Shown: piece after piece, positions 17,366 through 25,090 of the stretch
How positions within the stretch are numbered: the first letter of the stretch is position 1
How the letters are laid out: each line of letters starts with the position of its first letter
NCBI GenBank assembly: GCA_964645835.1
Contig: CAZYDG010000026.1
Coordinates: 1 to 64,000 of the forward strand
DNA length: 64,000 nt
Direction: 5' to 3'
Source of the DNA: CAZBME01 sp964645835
GTDB taxonomy: Bacteria; Desulfobacterota; Syntrophia; Syntrophales; UBA8958
Translations under genes and position numbers: made by a program
The notes under the pieces: model-generated
What the model saw: the letters and a program-made list of their open reading frames with translations, nothing else
Databases searched by the model: none
What the model was told of the DNA's origin: nothing

Positions 17366-19240
17366 ATGGATAATCATGAAATGATGTCGAATGTGAACTA
17401 TCGAGACAAGGTAATCGGTGCAGATAAGGTCCTGGAGCTGTTAAGGCCCGGCCAGAAGATATTCATCAGCAGCGGTGTGGCGGTGCCGGGTAAAATTCTT
17501 ACGGAAATCGCCCGGTCTGAAAACCCGAAAACCCAGGATCTGGAGATTATCCAACTCATCACTCTGGGTAACTACTTTTCTTCCCCTGAAGGTTCCCGGT
17601 CTTATCGATTAAAGACCTTTACCATTGGAGACAGCATCAGACAGGAGGTTGCCGAGGGAAGGGTCGACTTTGTTCCTGTCAATCTCATCGAACTGCCCTA
17701 TGTTTTTCTGACAGGGGCAGTTGCCGTCGATGTTGCCGTCATTCAAACATCCTTGCCCGACGAAAAAGGATTCGTCAGTCTCGGCCTTGCTGTGGACGTG
17801 GCGAACATCGTTATTAGAAAGGCATCCATGGTTATAGCGGAAATCAATCCGAACATGCCCGTGACACATGGCGAAACAGCTATTCATATCAGCAATATAG
17901 ACTATATTGTCGAGAGCGATCTTCCTATTATTGAACGGGCAAATAAACCCTATGATGCCGTGATGGGCCGCATCGGCTGGCACATCTCCAATCTGATTGA
18001 AGACGGATCGACGGTGGTGCTCCATGTAGGCAGAATATTCAGTGCCGTGGCAGATCATCTTAAGCATAAGAAAAACCTTGGCATCCTGACCCATGTCATC
18101 TCCGACTGGGCCATGGATCTGATCAATTCCGGCGCCATTTCCCTGGACCGTTCCCGCTTTGACGGTGGCCTCATTTCGACGAGCTATTGTCTGGGTACGA
18201 AAGCCCTTTACGATTTTGTCAACAAAAATCCCATCGTTGAGTTTTATCCCATGGCCAGGCTGGGCAATCCGCTCCTGATCAGGAGGATCAAACGGCTGGT
18301 CAGCATCATGAATGTCAAGAAAATAGATATCTCGGGCGAATCGGTAATTTTCCACTCGGGAGACAATATGCTTTCGGGTTATGAAAGCAAGTTGAACTTC
18401 GCGACGGCAGCCACGTTTTCAAAAAACGGCAAGGCCATTGTGGCTTTGAACTCCATCGATGAGCAAGGCAACAGCAATATTGTCATTCAGCATGATTGCG
18501 AGTCGGTCCGCGCCCATGGGACCCTCGGCGTTGTTCGCTATGTTGTGACAGAATATGGTGTGGCGAATCTCTTCGGTAAATCAATCAGGGAACGGGTCAT
18601 CGCCCTCATCGATATCTCCCATCCCGACCACCGAGAGAAGCTTCTGGCAGAGGCCAAGGCTCTGAATTATATCTATCCGGACCAGCTGTATGATGCCAAG
18701 GACGCGGCCAACTATCCCCATTTTCTGGAAACGCTGAAATCATTGCCCGGGGGACTTGAAATCAAGGTCCGCCCCATCAAGGTTTCCGATGAAGACATGA
18801 TGCGTCGCCTGTTCTATAATTTTTCCGACGAATCACGATATTTCCGCTATTTTGTGAACAAACCCATTATGCCCCATAAGGAAATGCAGAAATATGTGAA
18901 CATTGACCACAATAAAATCGTTGCCGTTGTGGCCGTTCTGGAGAATAGCCGAAGTGAACGGATCATTGCTGAAGCGCGTTATGCCTATGATAAGCATCTT
19001 GATGCCTACGAAATGGCCTTCATTGTTGACGAAGAGTTTAAAGAAAAGGGAATTGCCACATTCCTCTTGAAGTTTTTGGTCGAAATTGCACGCGATCGTG
19101 GAATCAGGCATTTGATCGCCTTTGTCCTTCCCCGCAACGAGGCGATGCTTAGAGTATTTGAAAAGTCCGGCATCAAGTTATCCCGTTCTTTTGAGGCGGA
19201 TGCCGTCACCATACGTTTTGACCTGGATGATAGCCCCTGA
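17366..19240 (+). CDS. Acetyl-CoA hydrolase/CoA-transferase fused to a GNAT acyltransferase domain
   Basis: Residues about 10-440 match the acetyl-CoA hydrolase/4-hydroxybutyrate CoA-transferase fold, including VVTEYGVANLFGKSIRERV, which carries the catalytic Glu region, and an early GVAVPGKIL. Residues about 470-624 are a GNAT domain with the acetyl-CoA-binding pattern EKGIATFLLKFLVEIARDRG. From memory the same fusion is common in Geobacter-like and other anaerobic deltaproteobacteria. The likely job is CoA transfer or hydrolysis of short acyl-CoA coupled to protein or small-molecule acylation; the acceptor is unknown. The next reading frame downstream is a broken gene. Confidence 0.85.
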   Translation: MDNHEMMSNVNYRDKVIGADKVLELLRPGQKIFISSGVAVPGKILTEIARSENPKTQDLEIIQLITLGNYFSSPEGSRSYRLKTFTIGDSIRQEVAEGRVDFVPVNLIELPYVFLTGAVAVDVAVIQTSLPDEKGFVSLGLAVDVANIVIRKASMVIAEINPNMPVTHGETAIHISNIDYIVESDLPIIERANKPYDAVMGRIGWHISNLIEDGSTVVLHVGRIFSAVADHLKHKKNLGILTHVISDWAMDLINSGAISLDRSRFDGGLISTSYCLGTKALYDFVNKNPIVEFYPMARLGNPLLIRRIKRLVSIMNVKKIDISGESVIFHSGDNMLSGYESKLNFATAATFSKNGKAIVALNSIDEQGNSNIVIQHDCESVRAHGTLGVVRYVVTEYGVANLFGKSIRERVIALIDISHPDHREKLLAEAKALNYIYPDQLYDAKDAANYPHFLETLKSLPGGLEIKVRPIKVSDEDMMRRLFYNFSDESRYFRYFVNKPIMPHKEMQKYVNIDHNKIVAVVAVLENSRSERIIAEARYAYDKHLDAYEMAFIVDEEFKEKGIATFLLKFLVEIARDRGIRHLIAFVLPRNEAMLRVFEKSGIKLSRSFEADAVTIRFDLDDSP

Positions 19241-19303
19241 TTGGGATATTGAAAGGATTTCGCAGACAGTCTATAATGGAAGCGTTCGGAGGTAAGACAA
19301 ATT

Positions 19304-19740
19304 ATGACAAATATAATCGCCTCTGTCGAACCTAATCAAAACATCGTCGCAGGCCCCTCTTTGCGCCGATACGTCAACACGCCTGGAAAGCCGGTATTTT
19401 TCATTCGCCCAGGTCCTGCCGCATTGCCGTGCTCGATGCCGGTCTGGATCTGGCCGATGCAGTGCATGCGGAAGAAGAAAAATATCGTCCCGAAGGTCTG
19501 GCCCTGACCCAGGTATGGCTGAAGCTCTCGGAGCCTTGGATGGACGCGGCTGTCGTGAGCCTTCGTTCACAGGGGTTTTTCCTCGGCGGTGTCTTGCCCC
19601 GGTGGTTTGATGATGATGCCCTGATGGTGCAGAAAGTGGTGGGAACACCTAACTGGGCGGGGATTCAACTGCTGACGGACCGGTCCAAGACCCTTGTGGA
19701 CATCGTCAGAAAAGACTGGGGACAGGTAACAACAGCCTGA
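19304..19740 (+). pseudogene. Frame-disrupted gene remnant (acyltransferase-like tail)
   Basis: A start with a GGAGG site at 19304 opens a frame that runs only 67 codons. A second frame then carries about 100 codons of well-formed protein ending at 19740, with WLKLSEPWMDAAVVSLRSQG, GFFLGGVLPRWFDDDAL and a WAGIQLL tail. Extended upstream, the second frame continues to a TAA at 19333-19335. The second part resembles the C-terminal end of a larger protein, and the join between frames looks like an old deletion. I cannot name the parent family with confidence; a GNAT-linked protein is my guess. Confidence 0.5.
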
Positions 19741-19779
19741 GCTTATAAACACTATTTCAACTTATAGGGAGACGTGATC

Positions 19780-20880
19780 ATGGCAAAGTCAAAAAAGAAA
19801 AAAACCATTACAGCCATTTCTCTTCAGGGTGGCGGTGCTCTGGGCGCTTATGAATACGGGGCCGTCAAGGCCCTCTATACCGACCGGGGGAGCAATTTTA
19901 CCCCTCGGGTTGTCGCCGGTATCTCCATCGGCGCCATCAATGCTGCCATCTTGGTGGGCGCCAAGGGCGACCCCATAGCGGCCCTGGAGAAGATATGGAC
20001 CGATCGATTTTGCGTTTCACCTTCTTTGTCGCCTTTCATGTCATTGCTGACGAATCCCTTTTGTGAATGGGTTTTACCATTTATGAACCTGCCGGAGAAG
20101 AACCTTTCCATCTTCGGCAATCCGGGGATGTACTGCTTGCAACCGGATTTTCTCTTTACGCCTTTTACGGCCCCCTTTCAGGCGACGAGTATCTATGACA
20201 CTTCCGCCTTGAAAAAGACCCTTGATGAATTTGTCGATATAGACAAACTGAACCGGCCCGAAGAAATACGTCTGGTCGTAACAGCCGTCAACGTTGAAAC
20301 GGGTGAGCGGGCGCGGTTTGACAATGTGGATACGAAACTTACCTTTGATCATATCATTGCCAGCGGCAGCTTTCCCGTTACTCTTCCGATGACGCGTATC
20401 GGCGACGAATACTATTGGGACGGAGGAATCTTCATCAATACGCCTGTCGGCGCCGCTATGAGCGCCCTTGAAGATGTGGAGGCCAGCAATCCCGACGTTG
20501 TGCGGGAACTTGTCTCTATTGAACTCCACCGTATGAAAGGCCAGTTGCCCAAGACGCTCCATGAGGCGTCCGACCGTTTTTACAACCTCGTCTTTTCGGG
20601 GAAGCTGACCCTTGACCGGAAGCTCTACAAAAAGTATGGCGCCTTTGTGGACCTGATTCAAGAGATTGACAGAACCTTGCCCAAAAATAGCCCGCTCCGG
20701 CAGTACAAGGCCTACAAAGGCCTTATGCACCACCGTAAGATCGATCGGTATATCGTTATCGGTGAAAGTGGTGTAGGCGCGGAAGGATCGGCAAGCGACT
20801 TCTCATGTAAGACGCTCAAAAAGAGAATCGAGGCCGGCTACAATGACGCAATAGATGCCCTGGCCAAATATCCGGTGTAG
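19780..20880 (+). CDS. Patatin-like phospholipase
   Basis: The 366-residue protein has the complete patatin set: an oxyanion loop (LQGGGALGAYEYG), the nucleophile elbow GISIG, and the DGG of the Ser-Asp dyad in YYWDGGIF. It is predicted to be a cytoplasmic or membrane-associated lipid acyl hydrolase; there is no signal peptide. An N-terminal run of Lys (KSKKKK) may help membrane contact. The ATG at 19780 sits eight bases after AGGGAG, better than a GTG at 19774 that nearly touches it. Confidence 0.92.
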   Translation: MAKSKKKKTITAISLQGGGALGAYEYGAVKALYTDRGSNFTPRVVAGISIGAINAAILVGAKGDPIAALEKIWTDRFCVSPSLSPFMSLLTNPFCEWVLPFMNLPEKNLSIFGNPGMYCLQPDFLFTPFTAPFQATSIYDTSALKKTLDEFVDIDKLNRPEEIRLVVTAVNVETGERARFDNVDTKLTFDHIIASGSFPVTLPMTRIGDEYYWDGGIFINTPVGAAMSALEDVEASNPDVVRELVSIELHRMKGQLPKTLHEASDRFYNLVFSGKLTLDRKLYKKYGAFVDLIQEIDRTLPKNSPLRQYKAYKGLMHHRKIDRYIVIGESGVGAEGSASDFSCKTLKKRIEAGYNDAIDALAKYPV

Positions 20881-21097
20881 GGAACACGCCGTAACATTGG
20901 CAAATTTTCATTTTATTTGTTGAAGATACTTTTTATATGTAAATCCCTTTTCCAGATGATAGCCGGGGTTTTCCACCCTGGCCTGTAGTTTGGACATTTT
21001 ATATTCCTCTGGTGTTATCGGGGCATTGTCCCTCGCTGGCGAGGGCGCAGGGGTGGTCTCAAATCATCATTAAGAGAGTATAAACCAAAAAGTTCCA

Positions 21098-22021
21098 TTA
21101 ATTTTTGATCCCCTTTATGAAGTCTATATATCGGGCTGCCGTTTCCTGTGGTTTTTCAATCATGGGCAGATGGCCGCAATCTTTGATGATCACCGTCTTG
21201 TGATTTTTCAGTCCCTTCTCAAAAACGGGCACACTGGAAACATCGATGACTTTATCCTCATTGCCCCACAGGATCAGAGTCTGCGCTTTAATATTCGGCA
21301 GTTCTTTTTCAAGAGAAAGAAAATCAGGACCGATTTCTCTGAGTTCCTTTTCATAAAACATGCGGTTTGCCAACGCGGTCTGGACCATTAGTTTCTTGAT
21401 CGGATAAGGCAAACTGGGTGGATTAACAAAAAACAATGAAAATACGCGTGGAATATCGCTGAGGTCTTTCAGTAGAAGCGGATTTTCACCCTTTTCCAGC
21501 ATTTTCAGGACGGTGCTTTTTTCCACTGATCTGACGCCTGCGGCGTTGAACAGCCCCAAGCTGATAATTTCATCGGGATAGCGCACGGCGTAAGTTCCGG
21601 CGAAAAATCCGCCCATCGAATTACCTGCAATATGAAATTTCTTCAGATTTAAAACCCCGGTGAATTTATGCAGACGGGATATCTGATGGGCTAAGTCATA
21701 TGACTGATCCATTAATTTGGAGCTTTCTCCATAGCCTGGGATATCGGGGATCACCAAATGGTAATCTTTGGTCAAATAAGCGGCAAACATTGTCCAGTTA
21801 TCTTTGCTGCCGGTATAGCCGTGTAGAAGAAGTATTGTCGGACCTTTGCCTCCTTCAAGATACACGATGGTATGATCATCGATTTTGATTTCTTTCTTCT
21901 CCAGCCCTGCCTTGCTTCTGGCGGCGTTAATGAGGTAACCGGCCACCTTTTCCGGGAAGGCATAATAACCGGCAACGGCGGCAACGATAACAACCAGTAT
22001 GGCGATGATAATTTTTTTCAT
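21098..22021 (-). CDS. Alpha/beta hydrolase with N-terminal membrane anchor
   Basis: The 307-residue protein starts with an uncleaved hydrophobic segment (about residues 3-20) followed by an alpha/beta-hydrolase fold: the oxyanion HGYTGSKDNW, the nucleophile elbow GNSMGG, Asp in WGNEDKVID and His in DCGHLPMIEKP. It resembles MhpC/BphD-type esterases and lipases. The start is placed at the ATG at 22021; an upstream TTG at 22051 would put a hydrophilic stretch before the anchor. It follows the GNAT gene by about 35 bases. Confidence 0.85.
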   Translation of the reverse strand: MKKIIIAILVVIVAAVAGYYAFPEKVAGYLINAARSKAGLEKKEIKIDDHTIVYLEGGKGPTILLLHGYTGSKDNWTMFAAYLTKDYHLVIPDIPGYGESSKLMDQSYDLAHQISRLHKFTGVLNLKKFHIAGNSMGGFFAGTYAVRYPDEIISLGLFNAAGVRSVEKSTVLKMLEKGENPLLLKDLSDIPRVFSLFFVNPPSLPYPIKKLMVQTALANRMFYEKELREIGPDFLSLEKELPNIKAQTLILWGNEDKVIDVSSVPVFEKGLKNHKTVIIKDCGHLPMIEKPQETAARYIDFIKGIKN

Positions 22022-22055
22022 GATGACACCCACATTCCCTTCGATATTCAATTAA

Positions 22056-22643
22056 TTATCCCAATGCAAATCCCGGTGGCTTAAGGTCATACCGTGTCCA
22101 ATCGCACTGACAGATGCCGGGCATGCCATGGTATTTATCACGGCAGAATACAATTCGGTCGCCACGATCAGAAGTGGCCGGTATGGTTGCGATACGAACC
22201 AACTCCAAGTGCTCCTCGATCACAGCAAGCGATGTTATGTTGTCGGGGTGAACAAGGGCAAGTATGCGAGGCAACCCAAGTGCTTCGAGACTGTATGCTA
22301 TTTGCAGGCAGCCGATCTCGGTAGCATAACGCCGTCCGCGGTACTTTTCATCGACAACAAACCCGAATTCATAGTCTTCTTGGCCGATGCATGAGGTCGC
22401 AATGATCCCGGCGAAGCCTGCAATATCCGAGGTCCGGTGGTCGACAAGCACGCCCATTCCGATGGATTCATGCTCCGAAGTGAAATACCTGTCAATGAAA
22501 GCGTGAGCTTCTGCCTGGTTCATCGCACGACCCGCCAAGAGATGCATCATCGTCTTCACGTCAGCGAGAAGCGAGCAAATTACAGCCTCCTCCCCTTCTC
22601 GAAGGGGCCGCAGCGTCAATCGCTGGGAAGTTAAAGTTTTCAT
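22056..22643 (-). CDS. GNAT-family N-acetyltransferase (RimJ/RimL-like)
   Basis: A 195-residue acetyltransferase of the Acetyltransf_3 type. It opens with LTSQRLTLRPLREGE, typical of RimJ/RimL and of spectinomycin/amino-acid acetyltransferase relatives. The acetyl-CoA-binding region is VVDEKYRGRRYATEIGCLQIAYS. The substrate is unknown. It sits between a DUF2007 zinc-finger gene and an alpha/beta hydrolase on the same strand. Confidence 0.85.
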   Translation of the reverse strand: MKTLTSQRLTLRPLREGEEAVICSLLADVKTMMHLLAGRAMNQAEAHAFIDRYFTSEHESIGMGVLVDHRTSDIAGFAGIIATSCIGQEDYEFGFVVDEKYRGRRYATEIGCLQIAYSLEALGLPRILALVHPDNITSLAVIEEHLELVRIATIPATSDRGDRIVFCRDKYHGMPGICQCDWTRYDLKPPGFALG

Positions 22644-22692
22644 AAGCCGAATTCTAATGAAAAATGATGGATTAGCTATGGGGTGCTATTCT

Positions 22693-23037
22693 TCAGCAAC
22701 CTGCCGGTGGACGTGAAGTACCGCACTGCCAGCATTCCGAGAATTGTCCCTCATTTGTCTCTCCGCATTTGCTGCATATCCATTCTATAATTTCAAGATC
22801 ATCGTTATCTTCGGTCTGGAAAGCGTTTATGATCTCTATCGCGTGATTATAATCATCATCATCCACAACCCAGACCGATGGGCAGGTCTCCGGTGTGACT
22901 GGAATTTCACCACGAGCCCCCCACAAAAACTCACCTTGAACGATAGCCTCGATATTTTCACCTTCCAGGATACCCTTTATCAGATGAGCATTTACCGGAT
23001 TCGCAGCCACGTATACTTTCTTCATTTCGTCACTCAA
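22693..23037 (-). CDS. DUF2007-type protein with C-terminal zinc finger
   Basis: A 114-residue protein. Residues about 6-75 match the DUF2007 pattern (KKVYVAANPVNAHLIKGILE, then WVVDDDDYNHAIEII), proposed elsewhere as a signal-transducing module. The last ~30 residues are a CxxC...CxxC finger (WICSKCGETN...CWQCG) like RanBP2-type zinc ribbons. The start overlaps the end of the glycerol-dehydrogenase gene by four bases, so translation is probably coupled. Function unknown. Confidence 0.75.
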   Translation of the reverse strand: MSDEMKKVYVAANPVNAHLIKGILEGENIEAIVQGEFLWGARGEIPVTPETCPSVWVVDDDDYNHAIEIINAFQTEDNDDLEIIEWICSKCGETNEGQFSECWQCGTSRPPAGC

Positions 23038-24143
23038 AATGCTTGGCCGGTTTTTGACGCTTTTCTTGCTTCACCCATAGCATCGGCTGCAACCATGGCA
23101 TTGAAAACTTTTTCGGGGGTGATAATGCCGGCTTCATGGTGGATGTATTCCTCAGGAACGCAGGCCTTTTCCGCTGCTGTCATCAGTCTGCGCCGGTCTG
23201 TATTTTGCACTCCGATGTCGGCGAGTGTGGTCGGCAATCCGATTTCCTCACAAAATGAGAACACGGCCGCCGATTCCAGCGGGGATGCGTCCGTGAGCTG
23301 AAGACCCGTCAAAACGCCAAAAGCGACTTTCTCACCATGGTAGAAAGAATGGGTTTCTTCCAATGCCGTAAGTCCATTGTGAACGGAGTGGGCTGTCGCC
23401 AACCCGGAGCTTTCAAAACCGATTCCGCTAAGCAGTATATTGGCTTCGATAATGCGGTTCAAAGCCGGTGTGACAATATGATTTTCAGAAGCGGCTTTTG
23501 CGGCTGCCCCGTACATAAGCAGAGTGTCATAGCAGAGTTTGGCGAGGGTAAGCCCCGTCATGGTGCTGTAACCGCCGCATTCGTTCTTTGATTGGGTACG
23601 GTCGCAAGACCTTGCTTCAAACCATGTCGCCAGTGCGTCACCCATCCCGGAGATAAGAAAGCGTGATGGGGCTTCGGCGATGATTGTTGTGTCTACCAGT
23701 ACCACATGAGGATTCATTTTCTGATAATGGACGGAATCAAAGACTCCCTCCTCCGTATAGAGGACGGCACAACCGCTGCAGGGCGCATCGGTAGAGGCGA
23801 TGGTAGGAACAATGATAACCGGGATTTGAGCCCGATCGGCGGCGATTTTAGCCGTGTCGATAGCCTTCCCGCCGCCCATGCCGACAAGTACGCCCACCTC
23901 CTTGCGGCCCATAATGTCTGACAAACGCCGCAATTCATTTTCACAGCACTCACCCTGGAACGGCTCGATGCAAATCGCATTGGAGGACAAAACGTCGCTG
24001 TATTTCGCAAGGGTTTTTTCACGAGCTGTACGGGAAGCCAATATCAACCCGTTTTTACCCAACAAGTTGACCCAATGAGGCAATTGATCCAGAGCCTTCT
24101 CGCCCTGAATGTATTTTCCCGGGAAAACCGCTTTCTGAAGCAT
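23034..24143 (-). CDS. gldA: Glycerol dehydrogenase-like iron-type alcohol dehydrogenase
   Basis: The 369-residue length matches GldA (about 367). The nucleotide-binding region GMGGGKAIDTAK, the STDAPCSGCAVLY segment and the later metal-ligand region with HSVHNGL and FYHGEKVAFG are all present. GldA oxidises glycerol or related diols with NAD. The start at 24143 (MLQKAVFPGKYIQG) is set by AGGAAGGATAAGG just upstream. It lies 77 bases after the candidate selenoprotein gene and overlaps the DUF2007 gene. The true substrate could be another polyol or aldehyde. Confidence 0.85.
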   Translation of the reverse strand: MLQKAVFPGKYIQGEKALDQLPHWVNLLGKNGLILASRTAREKTLAKYSDVLSSNAICIEPFQGECCENELRRLSDIMGRKEVGVLVGMGGGKAIDTAKIAADRAQIPVIIVPTIASTDAPCSGCAVLYTEEGVFDSVHYQKMNPHVVLVDTTIIAEAPSRFLISGMGDALATWFEARSCDRTQSKNECGGYSTMTGLTLAKLCYDTLLMYGAAAKAASENHIVTPALNRIIEANILLSGIGFESSGLATAHSVHNGLTALEETHSFYHGEKVAFGVLTGLQLTDASPLESAAVFSFCEEIGLPTTLADIGVQNTDRRRLMTAAEKACVPEEYIHHEAGIITPEKVFNAMVAADAMGEARKASKTGQAF

Positions 24144-24220
24144 ATCCTTATCCTTCCTTATCAATTGTTGCTTGTGGTGATTATTTGCAGATGTGCAATC
24201 TAACACCCTTGGTGCGTTTC

Positions 24221-24730
24221 TTAAATGCCTTTATTCAAAAGCATTTCCGAGACCTTGAATGCCGCTTTTATGGTAATGGCAAAGCACTTCCGGCGCGTTT
24301 CGGGGGACATGGCAAATTCCTTCTGGTCATTTGCATCCATGAAATTGTAGATACGACCGAACTCATGGCGTTGAACATCGGCACAGGTAACGCCACCGCA
24401 TTCGGCGATGAACCAGTCGCGAAATCCATGGAGGGTAAGACGGGTCTTGTTAAATTTGGCCATCTCCTGTTCCGGCGGCTCATCCGCCCGTGGACTGAAA
24501 CAGGCGCCGAGCGCCATCAGCGCGCCTGCAAAAGCGCCGCACGAACCGGTCGTTGCCCTGTCTCCTCCGCCCGCCAAAAGCATGCCCGCACTCACGATGT
24601 CATCCGTGATGAAATCGAAGTATTTCTGCAGCCCGTGCAGAAGGCTGCGGCTTCAACTACGGTAAACCTTCCAGGAAAGAGCGGTCCTCGCCTTGATGTC
24701 ATCCTGCATTTCCTGCGTCAGCATATCCAT
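24221..24730 (-). CDS. Candidate selenoprotein of the C_GCAxxG_C_C redox family (TGA at codon 26)
   Basis: Read through an in-frame TGA at 24655-24653, this is a 169-residue protein of the putative redox-active C_GCAxxG_C_C family. After the TGA come GSCGAFAGALMALG (Cys64), Cys111 and Cys116 in ECGGVTC, and Cys149. The family's first conserved Cys, usually in a CSxxxLL context, falls exactly on the TGA (RS-TGA-SRSLLHGL), so selenocysteine replaces cysteine. The start at 24730 has AGGGGG eight bases upstream, and coding signal is intact on both sides of the TGA, which argues against simple decay. A SECIS-like hairpin follows immediately. gldA lies downstream on the same strand. Without readthrough it would be annotated as a 125-residue fragment starting at GTG 24595. 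No sel genes are in the window. Confidence 0.78.
24624..24655 (-). promoter_or_regulatory. SECIS-like hairpin directly after the in-frame TGA
   Basis: Counting the T of TGA as 1, bases 14-20 (TTCTGCA) pair perfectly with 26-32 (TGCAGAA) around a CGGGC loop. In E. coli fdhF the apical loop Gs are at 22-23 and the descending TGCA at 26-29; both fall at the same positions here. The loop begins C-G and so satisfies the bacterial rule of a G in the first two loop bases. Confidence 0.7.
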
Positions 24731-24904
24731 AATCGAAGCCCCCTTTTTCTTCCATATTTAATGGCGAAACGCTATTAATTTACAGCATTCGAAGAATATC
24801 GTCACGCATTATTCACGAATGCAGCGGGTATTACCGGCAACGGAAAAGCTCTCTCAGCTGTAATCCACCATATAATTTCAGCCAAAGCTAGTAAAGCGAA
24901 GCAA

Positions 24905-25032
24905 GGCATTGGCCCTCCGGTTCAGAGGATTTTTCCCATTTTTGTATAATGCAAATAACATCACTGATACGGACCGGGAAAAATCCAATTCACCTCCGGA
25001 CCAATACCCAGCTTCTCCTGGAGACTGTGTCA
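24905..25032. repeat. Palindromic intergenic repeat, family B, copy 1
   Basis: The gap 24731-25090 has no gene; this repeat fills its second half. It contains an 11-bp perfect inverted pair, GGATTTTTCCC (24927-24937) and GGGAAAAATCC (24976-24986). Outer arms near 24905 (GGCATTGGCC...TCCGG) and 25009 (CCGGACCAATACC) are also complementary. A second copy lies at 55180-55305 and a half copy at 55107-55143. Confidence 0.75.
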
Positions 25033-25090
25033 TAATCCCGTTTTGTCATTGCGAGTTCCCGCGGGGAACGGTTTTGGTGGCGGATTTGGG

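Noticed and set aside
24221..24595. Stand-alone 125-residue protein starting at GTG 24595
   Set aside because: It lacks the first motif residue and has no ribosome-binding site; the frame upstream through the TGA is coding-like with a proper start, so the longer Sec-containing reading is preferred.
24185..24778. 197-codon plus-strand frame across the selenoprotein gene
   Set aside because: Antisense to the C_GCAxxG_C_C family gene, with no recognisable domain and no start signal.
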